A stretch of 64,000 nt of DNA from JAAXGI01 sp965206975 (lineage in GTDB: Bacteria; Gemmatimonadota; Gemmatimonadetes; Longimicrobiales; Gaopeijiaceae), in the NCBI GenBank assembly GCA_965206975.1, contig OZ242253.1:2356001-2420000 (forward strand), in the 5' to 3' direction. The first letter of the stretch is position 1; each line of letters starts with the position of its first letter. The translations under genes were made by a program, and so were the position numbers. Positions 1 through 8,201 of the stretch are shown here, in pieces. The notes under the pieces are model-generated. The model was given only the letters and a program-made list of their open reading frames with translations. It had not been told where the DNA came from and searched no databases.

Positions 1-2
1 AT

Positions 3-1523
3 AACGTGGCCCCGCCGGATCCTGTCTTCGCCCTCCCCACTCAGGGCGCGGAGGCAACGTGCTGCCTCGGCAATTGGGTGGGGCGCGGCTTCGACTTCTC
101 TTCCGCGGTCGACGGGGCCCCGGACACGGGCGCGGGGGGAGCGTCCGTGAGCGTCCACGTCGGGGTGGCCGCCCTTTCCGACGACGAGCTCGCCGAGGGG
201 CCGGCGGTCGAGGTCGGGGCCGAGCTCTCCCCGACGACAGACAATGTCTCTCTCCGCGCCGTCGTCGTGGCCAGCGACAACCTCGGGAATGAGACCGTCG
301 TTCCCCTCTCGACGTCGGATGGCAACCCGGCGGCGGGTCCCCGGGGCGCGTTCTTCGGCGTCGACCTGACCCCTCCCACCCTCGAGTTCGATCTCACGAG
401 CGTGGGGGAGCAGGCGCGAAATCCGCCCCCTGGCTCCGCATGGGTCCTGGCGGTGGGCGATCCGCTCTCGGGCTCCGGGCCCCTCCCCGCGCGCACTTCG
501 GTTCGAGTGAGGAGTCCCGCGCTCAGCGGAAGGCCCGAGCAGTGCCTCTTCCCGGAGCCCGGGGCATGCCGGCCAGCGCCCGACGGGCTCGTCCGCGGGG
601 TGCCGGCGGGGGTCGAGGGCTACATCACGCTCAAGAGCCGTGTCCTGGACCGGGCGGGGAATGTATCCGCGGAGATCCGAGGCTCCGTGGTGGTCGACGA
701 GACGCCGCCGATCCTCGGTCCTCTCAGCGTTCCCGGGACGCTCCGCCCGAATGGGCCCGCGCAGTTCCAAGTCCAGGCGACGGACAATCTGGATCTCGAT
801 CGAGGGTGGATCTCGCTCGAGTACGGGGATGGGGGAGCGGGGGGCCGGGAGGTGATCGCGATGGTTCCCCCGCGTTCCCTGGGTGTACCCTTCGACGAGG
901 TACTGACCACGGATGGGAGCCTCGCCCAGACGGTCCTCCCGGTGGTGGGGCTTGAGCGAGTGATTCGGGCCGACGGATTCGCCGCACCGGCCGGGAGTGT
1001 GTTCCGCCTCGCCGCCGCCCGCGCCGTCGTCACGGATGCGGCGGGAAACCGGACGACTCGTACGGAGCCCCTTCCGGGTGCGGCCGGGCTCTCTGCGCGG
1101 AGTTTCTCCGTCTCGGAGCGGGGTCCCGGCGGTGGGGTGGCGGATTTCTCCCTCGAGGCCGCGTCGGACCGGGTGTGCCGGAGCGGCAATGCGGAGACGT
1201 GCGGCACGGGCGTGCCCGCCTCCGTCCGGCTGACGGCTGCCGCGAGGGGGCTCGGGGGAGCGCTCGAGGAACCCTTTCAGCGGGTGCACTTCTACTTCAT
1301 CGGGGAGGGCGAGTCCGAATGGATCGCGACCTCGTCGCGCGCGACCCAGACCGATGGCGACGGCCCCCTTGGCCGAGAGTGGAGCTGGAGCGCCGAGTGG
1401 ACGCCAGCTCCGACCATGCCCTCCGGCTCGGTCGTGCTCTTCGCCGTAGGCGTCGACGGGGACGGCAGCGCGCTCCGTTCGCTTGACCTGACCTCGCTCT
1501 ATGTAGAAGCGGCCGGGCGCTGA
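3..1523 (+). CDS. Secreted Ig-like-repeat protein, 5' end outside window
   Basis: The frame is open from the first bases of the window, so the N-terminus and any signal peptide lie upstream; a GTG at 6 is only an internal possibility. About 505 residues are visible. At least two repeats carry the D-x-TPP signature that opens many bacterial Ig-like/cadherin-like modules (VDLTPP near residue 120, VDETPP near residue 230), separated by beta-rich, Gly/Pro-rich sequence with phrases such as DRAGNVS and TDAAGN. Two cysteine pairs (about residues 180-190 and 390-400) could form disulfides, as expected of an exported protein. There is no membrane anchor or sorting motif at the C-terminus. It converges on purF. 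A structural surface or secreted role is inference; no enzyme motif is seen. Confidence 0.6.
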   Translation, partial: NVAPPDPVFALPTQGAEATCCLGNWVGRGFDFSSAVDGAPDTGAGGASVSVHVGVAALSDDELAEGPAVEVGAELSPTTDNVSLRAVVVASDNLGNETVVPLSTSDGNPAAGPRGAFFGVDLTPPTLEFDLTSVGEQARNPPPGSAWVLAVGDPLSGSGPLPARTSVRVRSPALSGRPEQCLFPEPGACRPAPDGLVRGVPAGVEGYITLKSRVLDRAGNVSAEIRGSVVVDETPPILGPLSVPGTLRPNGPAQFQVQATDNLDLDRGWISLEYGDGGAGGREVIAMVPPRSLGVPFDEVLTTDGSLAQTVLPVVGLERVIRADGFAAPAGSVFRLAAARAVVTDAAGNRTTRTEPLPGAAGLSARSFSVSERGPGGGVADFSLEAASDRVCRSGNAETCGTGVPASVRLTAAARGLGGALEEPFQRVHFYFIGEGESEWIATSSRATQTDGDGPLGREWSWSAEWTPAPTMPSGSVVLFAVGVDGDGSALRSLDLTSLYVEAAGR

Positions 1524-1581
1524 CCCTTATGCCGGGAGGCTCGGACCCGATCGGGAGGGGCGCGTCACGTTCCGGCCGCGA

Positions 1582-3048
1582 CTAGCAGCCGGGCGGTACC
1601 TCAACCGCGACGAGTCCCTTCTCGTGGTCCACGAGCGGGGCAGAATAGCGGCCTGAGAAGCAGGCGTCGCAGAAGGGGCCGGCCTCCGATACCGCTTCCA
1701 GCATCCCCTCGAGCGAGAGGTAGCCGAGCGAGGTGACCTTGAGGACCTCGGCGGTCTCCTCGATCGTTCTCGATGCGCCGATCAGCTCCTCGGGCGAGGG
1801 CATGTCGATCCCGTAGTAGCAGGGGAACCGCACGGGTGGGCTCGCGATCCGGAAGTGTACCTCCTTCGCGCCAGCCTCCTTGAGGAACTTGACGAGCGAC
1901 GTCGAGGTCGTGCCCCGGACGAGCGAGTCGTCCACCACGACGACGCGGCGGTCCCGCACGATCTCCCGCACCGGGTTGTACTTGATCCTCGCGCCAAAGT
2001 CTCGATCCGACTGGGAGGGACGGATGAAGGTACGCCCCACGTAGTGATTCCTGAGGAGCCCGAGTTCGAAGGGAGTCCCGCTCTCCTCGGCGAACCCGAG
2101 TGCGGCCGAATTCGCCGAATCGGGCACGGAAATGACGCAGTCAGCCTCCACCGGCTGCTCCCGTGCCAGCCGTTGGCCGAAGGCCTTTCGGGCGCGATCC
2201 ACGGGCACGCCCCAGAGGTGGGAATCGGGCCGGGCGAAGTAGACGAGCTCGAAGACGCACGGGGAGGCCTCCTCGGCGGGCGAGGGGTCCCCGAGCGGCT
2301 CGATCTCTCCGCCTTGAAGCCGAAGGAGCTCCCCCGGCCGTATATCGCGCAGGTACTCGGCCGAGACGATGTCGAGGGCGCATGTCTCGGAGGCCACAAC
2401 GTGGCCGCTCCCGAGCCGTCCGAGAACGAGGGGACGAAATCCGCGCGGATCGACGCTCGCGTACAGTGTGTCGCCGACGGAGATGACGAGGGAGAAGGCC
2501 CCCTCGAGCCGGGTGAGCGCGTCCCTGATCTGCGCCTCGACCGTCTCTTGGCGCGAGCGCGCGATCAGATGAACGATCACCTCCGAATCCGAGGTCGTCT
2601 GGAAGAGGGAACCTTCCTCGACAAGCGCCCCACGGAGTTCCTGCGCATTCGTGAGGTTCCCGTTGTGGGCGATCGACAGGTCGCCGCGTGCATACCGGAC
2701 GACGATCGGCTGCGCGTTCTGGGGCCGGCTTCCCCCGGCCGTCGAGTAGCGGACGTGACCGACGGCGCTCGTGCCGGGGAGGGCGTTGAGGTCATCGGCG
2801 GAGAAGGCGTCGGCCACGAGCCCCGTCCCCTTGCGCACCCGGGCCGTGCCCTCCCCATCGATGACGCAGATTCCCGCCGATTCCTGGCCGCGGTGCTGAA
2901 GGGCGTAGAGTCCGAGGAAGGAGAGTTCGGCCACGCCCTCGACGCCCGTGACGCCGAAGACGCCGCACTCCTCCCGGGGGAGCTCGTCGAAGATCGAGCT
3001 CGGGACGTCCCGGGCCGTTCGTCCGGGCGCGACGGGCAGCTCTCTCAC
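1582..3048 (-). CDS. purF: Amidophosphoribosyltransferase
   Basis: Catalyses the first committed step of purine synthesis, PRPP plus glutamine to 5-phosphoribosylamine. The product is about 488 residues. A short propeptide precedes the Ntn nucleophile in the motif ECGVFGV (Cys about residue 28), followed by the class-II glutamine amidotransferase domain. The C-terminal phosphoribosyltransferase domain has the PRPP-binding motif VVVVDDSLVRGTTS. The Fe-S cysteine contexts of the Bacillus-type enzyme are present (SPCVFEL, RFPCYYGID, FCDACFSG), so a 4Fe-4S, oxygen-sensitive enzyme is expected. The GTG start at 3048 overlaps the purL stop as GTGA; the open frame extends 66 codons further upstream but that stretch does not resemble the family. 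Last gene of the pur operon. Confidence 0.95.
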   Translation of the reverse strand: MRELPVAPGRTARDVPSSIFDELPREECGVFGVTGVEGVAELSFLGLYALQHRGQESAGICVIDGEGTARVRKGTGLVADAFSADDLNALPGTSAVGHVRYSTAGGSRPQNAQPIVVRYARGDLSIAHNGNLTNAQELRGALVEEGSLFQTTSDSEVIVHLIARSRQETVEAQIRDALTRLEGAFSLVISVGDTLYASVDPRGFRPLVLGRLGSGHVVASETCALDIVSAEYLRDIRPGELLRLQGGEIEPLGDPSPAEEASPCVFELVYFARPDSHLWGVPVDRARKAFGQRLAREQPVEADCVISVPDSANSAALGFAEESGTPFELGLLRNHYVGRTFIRPSQSDRDFGARIKYNPVREIVRDRRVVVVDDSLVRGTTSTSLVKFLKEAGAKEVHFRIASPPVRFPCYYGIDMPSPEELIGASRTIEETAEVLKVTSLGYLSLEGMLEAVSEAGPFCDACFSGRYSAPLVDHEKGLVAVEVPPGC

Positions 3049-5318
3049 GGTTGACTGGCGTCCATGATCGAAGGGATTGCCTCTCGGTACCGGCGGGCGA
3101 GTTCCTCGGATTCGACCCGGATGAATCCCAAGGGCGCGACCACGGAGAAGATACCCGAGCGCTCCCGGACCGTGCCGACGAGGGTGGCCGGGACGCGGTG
3201 GGCGCGCGCCACGTGAAGGCACCGTTCCGCGTCCCCTGGAGCGCACGACACGACGATTCGGCCCTGGCTCTCACCAAAGAAGAGCGCCACTGGGGCTCCG
3301 TCGTCATTGATCTCGACCTCGACCCCCAAGGGGCCGTCGCCGCCCCCGAGCGCACATTCGGCGAGCGTGCACGCGAGCCCTCCCTCCGAGCAGTCGTGCG
3401 CGGATCGGATGAGCGCATCCGCGTGGAGTGCGAGAACGGTCCGCTGCAGCTGGCGCTCCGCCTCGAGGTCCACGGCGGGAGGCGTCCCCCCGACCCTCCC
3501 CTCCCGGCGGTACACGTACTCCGATCCACCGATCTCCTCGCGCGTCTCGCCGAGAAGGAGGATCGCATCGCCGGGATGCCGGAAGGCGTGGCAAAGCGCG
3601 CTCGACACGTCGTCGATGACGCCGACCATCCCGATGACCGGGGTGGGGAAGACGGGCCGTCCTCCGGTCTCGTTGTAGAGCGATACGTTGCCGCCCGTCA
3701 CCGGTGTCTCGAAGTAGGCGCACGCCTCCGCCATCCCGAGGACGGACTCCCGGAGCTGGAAGTACGTCTCGGGCTTGAGTGGGCTCCCGAAGTTGAGGCA
3801 GTTCGTCACGGCACGCGGCACCGCACCCGTGCAGACAATATTTCGGGCCGCCTCCGCGACTGCGGCCTTCGCCCCCTCGCGCGGGCTCAGGTACGAGTAG
3901 CGGCCATTTGAATCCGTCGTGGCGGCGACCCCGCGGCCGCTCCCGCCGAGTCTGAGCACACCGGCATCCCCGCCCGGCCCGACCACCGTGTCCGTCCGAA
4001 CGGTCGTGTCATACTGCTCGTATATCCAAGCCTTGGAGGCGATGTTCGGCGACTCCACGAGCTTGAGAAGATCCGGCGTCAGGTCACCCTCCCTCTCGAG
4101 GAGATGGGAAAGGTCGAGGGCTCTGAGTTCGGCCACTGCGGGATCTTCCCGCCCCTCTCGCTCGTAGGCGGGACACCCTTCCGTCAGGGGGAGCGCCGGA
4201 ATATCCGCGACGACATCACCCTCTTCGAGGACCCGGAAGCGGCCGTCGTCCGTCACCCGGCCGATGCTCTCCGCCCTGAGCTCCCACTTTTCGAGGATCT
4301 CTCTCACGAGGCCCTCGCGGCCCCGCCTCGTGACGACGAGCATCCGCTCCTGCGACTCGGAGAGGAGGATCTCGTACGGCGTCATCCCCTCTTCCCGCAC
4401 CGGCACCCTCGAGACATCGAGCTCGACGCCGCTCCCGCTCCGGCCCGCCATCTCCGAGGCGGAGGAGGTGATGCCGGCTGCCCCCATATCCTGTATCCCG
4501 ACGATGTGACCGCTCCCGATCAGCTCGAGGGACGCCTCGAGGAGGAGCTTCTCGGTAAAGGGATCCCCGACCTGCACGCGGGGCCGGCTTGCCTCGTCGT
4601 CGTCTTCGGAGAGCTCTTCAGAGGCGAAGGTGGCCCCGTGAATCCCGTCTCGTCCGGTTCGCGCCCCGACGGCCATCAAGACGTTGCCGACACCCGAGGC
4701 CTCCCCCCGGATCATCTCCTGCGTCCGCATGATCCCGAGGCACATCGCGTTGACGAGGGGATTTTGCTCGTAGGCACGGTCGAAGAAGACCTCTCCCCCA
4801 ATGTTTGGGATCCCCACGCAGTTCCCGTAGTCCCCGATCCCCCGAACGACGCCCGAGAAGAGGTAGCGGACCCGGGGCGAGTCGAGATCCCCGAAGCGGA
4901 GGGAATCGAGAACCGCGACCGGACGGGCCCCCATCGTGAAGATGTCCCTCAGGATCCCCCCGACGCCTGTTGCCGCCCCTTGGTACGGCTCCACGGCCGA
5001 GGGATGGTTGTGCGACTCGATCTTGAAGGCGAGAGCGAGTCCATCCCCAACCTCGATGACGCCCGCATTCTCCCCCGGGCCCTGAATCACCCACGGAGCC
5101 CGGGTGGGAAGGAGCCCCAGGAGTCGCTTCGAATTCTTGTACCCGCAGTGCTCGGACCACATCGCGGAGAAGACGCCGAGCTCGGTGAAGGTGGGCGCCC
5201 GGCCGAGAATCTCGAAGATCTTTCCGTACTCACCGTCGGAGATCCCGTGCTCCGCAACGAGCTCCGGGGTGACGTCGGGGTCGCGCGCGCGCGCCTTGGA
5301 CGCCGCCGGCACGGTCAA
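3045..5318 (-). CDS. purL: Phosphoribosylformylglycinamidine synthase, synthetase subunit PurL
   Basis: Synthetase subunit of FGAM synthase; converts FGAR to FGAM with ATP and ammonia delivered by PurQ, with PurS as bridge. About 757 residues, the size of the small Bacillus-type PurL rather than the 1300-residue fused form. Family motifs include EHCGYKNSK near the N-terminus, FKIESHNHPS and GDYGNCVGIPNIGGE. A TTG at 5318 is preceded by AAGGAG seven bases upstream and overlaps the purQ stop as TTGA. A GTG at 5312 and an ATG at 5366 (52-bp overlap with purQ) are alternatives. It overlaps purF by four bases. Confidence 0.95.
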   Translation of the reverse strand: MTVPAASKARARDPDVTPELVAEHGISDGEYGKIFEILGRAPTFTELGVFSAMWSEHCGYKNSKRLLGLLPTRAPWVIQGPGENAGVIEVGDGLALAFKIESHNHPSAVEPYQGAATGVGGILRDIFTMGARPVAVLDSLRFGDLDSPRVRYLFSGVVRGIGDYGNCVGIPNIGGEVFFDRAYEQNPLVNAMCLGIMRTQEMIRGEASGVGNVLMAVGARTGRDGIHGATFASEELSEDDDEASRPRVQVGDPFTEKLLLEASLELIGSGHIVGIQDMGAAGITSSASEMAGRSGSGVELDVSRVPVREEGMTPYEILLSESQERMLVVTRRGREGLVREILEKWELRAESIGRVTDDGRFRVLEEGDVVADIPALPLTEGCPAYEREGREDPAVAELRALDLSHLLEREGDLTPDLLKLVESPNIASKAWIYEQYDTTVRTDTVVGPGGDAGVLRLGGSGRGVAATTDSNGRYSYLSPREGAKAAVAEAARNIVCTGAVPRAVTNCLNFGSPLKPETYFQLRESVLGMAEACAYFETPVTGGNVSLYNETGGRPVFPTPVIGMVGVIDDVSSALCHAFRHPGDAILLLGETREEIGGSEYVYRREGRVGGTPPAVDLEAERQLQRTVLALHADALIRSAHDCSEGGLACTLAECALGGGDGPLGVEVEINDDGAPVALFFGESQGRIVVSCAPGDAERCLHVARAHRVPATLVGTVRERSGIFSVVAPLGFIRVESEELARRYREAIPSIMDASQP

Positions 5319-6016
5319 GCCAAGGCTCCTTCGAGGGCCGACGCCATCGATTCGAAGACTCCCCATCCATCGACGGAGCCGAGTAGCGACTCGACTGCCC
5401 GCTCGGGGTGGGGCATGATCCCGAGGACGTTTTGCTCCGTGCCGAGGATCCCCGCGATGTCGCGGGCCGATCCGTTCGGGTTCGCACCCGGGGCGCGCTC
5501 GCCCTCGGCGTTCACGTACCGGAAGACGACGCGGCCCTCCCCCTCGAGTTCGTCGAGCACGCCCGAGTCCGCGTAGTAGTTCCCCTGGCCGTGTGCGATC
5601 GGCATCCGAAGCACCTGCCCGGCGCGGTACGAGGCGGAAAAGGGCGTATCGGCCGATTCCACCCGAAGGTGGACGTCGTGACTCCGAAACCGGAGCGTGT
5701 CGTTTCGACGGAGTGTCCCGGGCAGGAGCCCGGTCTCGCAGAGGACCTGAAAGCCGTTACAGATTCCGACGATGATCCCCCCCTCCCTCGCGAAGCCGGT
5801 GACCGCGGCCATGACGGGCGAGAAGCGGGCGATCGCCCCCGCGCGAAGGTAGTCCCCATGGGCGAAGCCTCCGGGGAGGACGACGGCGTCGACGGCTCCG
5901 AGCGTCTCCTCCCGGTGCCAGATAACCTCCGGCTCGAGGCCGGGGACGAGCTCGAGCGCCCGGTAGCAGTCGTAGTCGCAGTTGGAGCCCGGGAAGGTGA
6001 CGACCGCGACCCTCAC
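5315..6016 (-). CDS. purQ: Phosphoribosylformylglycinamidine synthase, glutaminase subunit PurQ
   Basis: Class-I glutamine amidotransferase that hydrolyses glutamine and passes ammonia to PurL. About 233 residues. It opens with VAVVTFPGSNCDYD, contains the nucleophile elbow GICNGFQ with its catalytic Cys, and near the C-terminus has MPHPERA supplying the catalytic His and Glu. The GTG start at 6016 overlaps the purS stop as GTGA, and its own stop overlaps the purL TTG, which fits stoichiometric production of the PurSQL complex. Confidence 0.95.
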   Translation of the reverse strand: MRVAVVTFPGSNCDYDCYRALELVPGLEPEVIWHREETLGAVDAVVLPGGFAHGDYLRAGAIARFSPVMAAVTGFAREGGIIVGICNGFQVLCETGLLPGTLRRNDTLRFRSHDVHLRVESADTPFSASYRAGQVLRMPIAHGQGNYYADSGVLDELEGEGRVVFRYVNAEGERAPGANPNGSARDIAGILGTEQNVLGIMPHPERAVESLLGSVDGWGVFESMASALEGALA

Positions 6017-6309
6017 GCCCTCTCCTCCCCGACCCGGCCTCCCGCGTGGCCTTCGACTTCCCCCCGCAGTTTCACGCGGAAGTCCTCGGTCACCGGGTTC
6101 GCGAGGAGCTTCCTGCACATCTCCCGAGCCTGTTCGGCCGCCTCGTCCCCGTTCTCGGCATCGAGCACGAGATCGATGATCTTCCCGATCCTCACCTCCG
6201 ACGTCCCTGCGAACCCGAGCGATTCGAGCGCGTTTCGCACGGCGCTCCCCTCTGGGTCCAGGAGGCCGGGCCGGGACCGGACGCATACTTCCACCTGGTA
6301 GCGTATCAA
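6013..6309 (-). CDS. purS: Phosphoribosylformylglycinamidine synthase subunit PurS
   Basis: Small bridging subunit of the PurSQL complex. About 98 residues; the core MIRYQVEVCVRSRPGLLDPE through SLGF and the VRIGKIIDL strand is typical of PurS, which is usually 80-90 residues. The last dozen residues are a polar tail. The start codon is TTG at 6309, which overlaps the pssA stop as TTGA. Found together with separate purQ and purL, as expected of the three-subunit enzyme. Confidence 0.93.
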   Translation of the reverse strand: MIRYQVEVCVRSRPGLLDPEGSAVRNALESLGFAGTSEVRIGKIIDLVLDAENGDEAAEQAREMCRKLLANPVTEDFRVKLRGEVEGHAGGRVGEERA

Positions 6310-7229
6310 TCGACGTCCTCTCTCTCCCCCCCTCTGCTCGAGCGCGAATCGCGCGTCGCTCGCTCGCTCGGCTGCGCCTCGGCAGAAGGATAACGAATTG
6401 GCGCGATCTCCCTATAGTCGACGGCCCGGATCTCTGCGTCCCCATCGTCCGCGTCCTCCTCGTCGAGGAGCGGATCCTGGTCGGGGAGCCGGTCGAGGAG
6501 GCCGAGGAACGTGCTCCGGGCGACGCCCCACAGGGTGTAGGCGCAGAGGACGGGGAAGATCGCGTACTCCGGGGCCGAAAGCGCCGTTCCAGCCCAGAGG
6601 GCGAGTAGGAGCGATGTGACGGTTGCCGCGGGGGTCCTGAGCGAGAGGCGCGGGACGATGGGGTAGGGGATGTGACTCAGCATCAACGCGGCGAGGACGA
6701 CCATGAGGATCCCGATCGTCTGGGCGGAGGGAGCGCCGCCGAGGACGGGGGCGAGGGCATCGGCGGTGAAGAAGGGGTAGACGGTTGCGAGAACCATCCC
6801 CGCGGTCGGCGAGGGGAGGCCGTGGAAGTATCGCTTCGCGTGTCCCGCCTGCTCCACATTGTAGCGTGCGAGCCGCACCACGACGGCCGTCACGTAGAGG
6901 AAGGAGAGGATCCAGCTCCACGTCTGGCCGGCGAAGAAGAGCGTGTAGGCGAGAAACCCCGGGGCGACACCGAAGGAGATCGCGTCGACGAGGGAGTCGA
7001 GCTCCGCGCCGAACCTGGATCCCGTCGCCGTGAAGCGGGCGATCCGTCCGTCGAGCATGTCGAGGAGCGCGGCGAAGACGATGGACCACGAAGCCGTTTC
7101 GAACTCTCCCCGGGCCGCCGATACCATCGCGTAGATCCCGAGGAAGAGATTGCCGAGTGTGAAGGCGGAGGGGAGGATGATGATCCCACGCTGGAGCCTC
7201 ACGCCCTTCGGCCGCATTCGCTGGATCAC
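6306..7229 (-). CDS. pssA: CDP-diacylglycerol-serine O-phosphatidyltransferase
   Basis: Integral membrane enzyme transferring a phosphatidyl group from CDP-diacylglycerol to serine, the first step to phosphatidylethanolamine. About 307 residues with several hydrophobic helices starting at PSAFTLGNLFLG. The CDP-alcohol phosphotransferase signature DG-x2-AR-x8-G-x3-D-x3-D is present as DGRIARF...GAELDSLVD (about residues 58-82). The C-terminal roughly 60 residues are polar and acidic with no recognised domain. The GTG start follows the purC stop immediately; an ATG at 7217 is an alternative. A phospholipid gene inside a purine operon is unusual context, but the signature is clear. No phosphatidylserine decarboxylase gene lies beside it. 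Confidence 0.92.
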   Translation of the reverse strand: MIQRMRPKGVRLQRGIIILPSAFTLGNLFLGIYAMVSAARGEFETASWSIVFAALLDMLDGRIARFTATGSRFGAELDSLVDAISFGVAPGFLAYTLFFAGQTWSWILSFLYVTAVVVRLARYNVEQAGHAKRYFHGLPSPTAGMVLATVYPFFTADALAPVLGGAPSAQTIGILMVVLAALMLSHIPYPIVPRLSLRTPAATVTSLLLALWAGTALSAPEYAIFPVLCAYTLWGVARSTFLGLLDRLPDQDPLLDEEDADDGDAEIRAVDYREIAPIRYPSAEAQPSERATRDSRSSRGGEREDVD

Positions 7230-8201
7230 CTATCGCCTCCCCGCGTCCGCTCCGAAGGACGGGGGCTCGTAGGCGTCGAGCTCGATTCCGGTGAGGCGCC
7301 GGAAGATCTCCAGGTACCGCTCGGTCGCGGCCTCGACCACAGACGGGTCGAGGCGCGGAGGGGGCGGTGTCCGGTCCCACTCCGGCAGGGCGTAGAGCCA
7401 GTCCCGGATCGGCTGCTTGTCGAGCGAGGGGGGTGCCTCGCCGAGCAGCCAGCTCTCTGCCGGCCAGTAGCGCGAGGAGTCGGGAGTCAGCACCTCGTCG
7501 ATGAGGAGGAGTTCGCCCTCTTCCGACTCCCCGAACTCGAACTTCGTGTCGGCGAGAAGGATCCCCCTCGAGGCGGCCTCCCGGCGGCCGAACCCGTAGA
7601 TCCCGAGCGAGAGCTCGCGGAGCCGCTCGGCCAGTGCCCTCCCCACCCGCTCTTCCACGCCGGAGAAGGGGATGTTCTCGTCGTGCCCGTCCTCCACCTT
7701 CGTGGCCGGGGAGAAGATCGGGGGCGCCAGCTCCTGGCTCTGCATCAGACCTGCGGGGAGCTCCTCGCCCGCGAGCGTCCCCTCGGCCTCGTACTCCCGC
7801 CACGCTGAACCCGAGAGGTAGCCGCGGACCACGCACTCGATCGGAAGCGGCCGCGTGCGCCGGACGAGGAGGGAGCGCCGGGCCCAGTCGCCGGTCGCAC
7901 CGGCGAGCGTCGGGACGAGGCGCGCGATCTCCTCGGGCCTTGCCGAGACAAGGTGGTGGTCGATCGAGTCGCCGAGCTGCTCGAGCCACCAGGCGGTCAG
8001 GAGGGTGAGGACCTCCCCCTTCCGGGGGACAGGCTCGGTCATGACGACATCGAAGGCCGAGACCCGGTCGGATGCGACCATGAGGAGGAGACCCGGGCCC
8101 GCCTCGTACATCTCCCGCACCTTCCCGCGGTGGAGGAGGGGGAGGGGGAGCTCCGAGCGGAAAATCGGCGGGTGGGCGGTGGTTGGCTCAGACACGGACA
8201 T
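7230..8201 (-). CDS. purC: Phosphoribosylaminoimidazole-succinocarboxamide synthase
   Basis: SAICAR synthase joins CAIR and aspartate using ATP. About 323 residues, in the range of the longer PurC forms. Motifs include LLHRGKVREMYE near the N-terminus, DRVSAFDVVM, VECVVRGYLSGSAW and DTKFEFG. The ATG at 8201 is preceded by AGGAG at a six-base spacing and overlaps the 3' end of purB by 14 bases. A GTG at 8195 is a weaker alternative. Confidence 0.95.
   Translation of the reverse strand: MSVSEPTTAHPPIFRSELPLPLLHRGKVREMYEAGPGLLLMVASDRVSAFDVVMTEPVPRKGEVLTLLTAWWLEQLGDSIDHHLVSARPEEIARLVPTLAGATGDWARRSLLVRRTRPLPIECVVRGYLSGSAWREYEAEGTLAGEELPAGLMQSQELAPPIFSPATKVEDGHDENIPFSGVEERVGRALAERLRELSLGIYGFGRREAASRGILLADTKFEFGESEEGELLLIDEVLTPDSSRYWPAESWLLGEAPPSLDKQPIRDWLYALPEWDRTPPPPRLDPSVVEAATERYLEIFRRLTGIELDAYEPPSFGADAGRR

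Noticed and set aside
1855..3054. A 399-codon plus-strand frame opposite purF
   Set aside because: Antisense to a motif-confirmed gene; no recognisable family and shadow-like composition.
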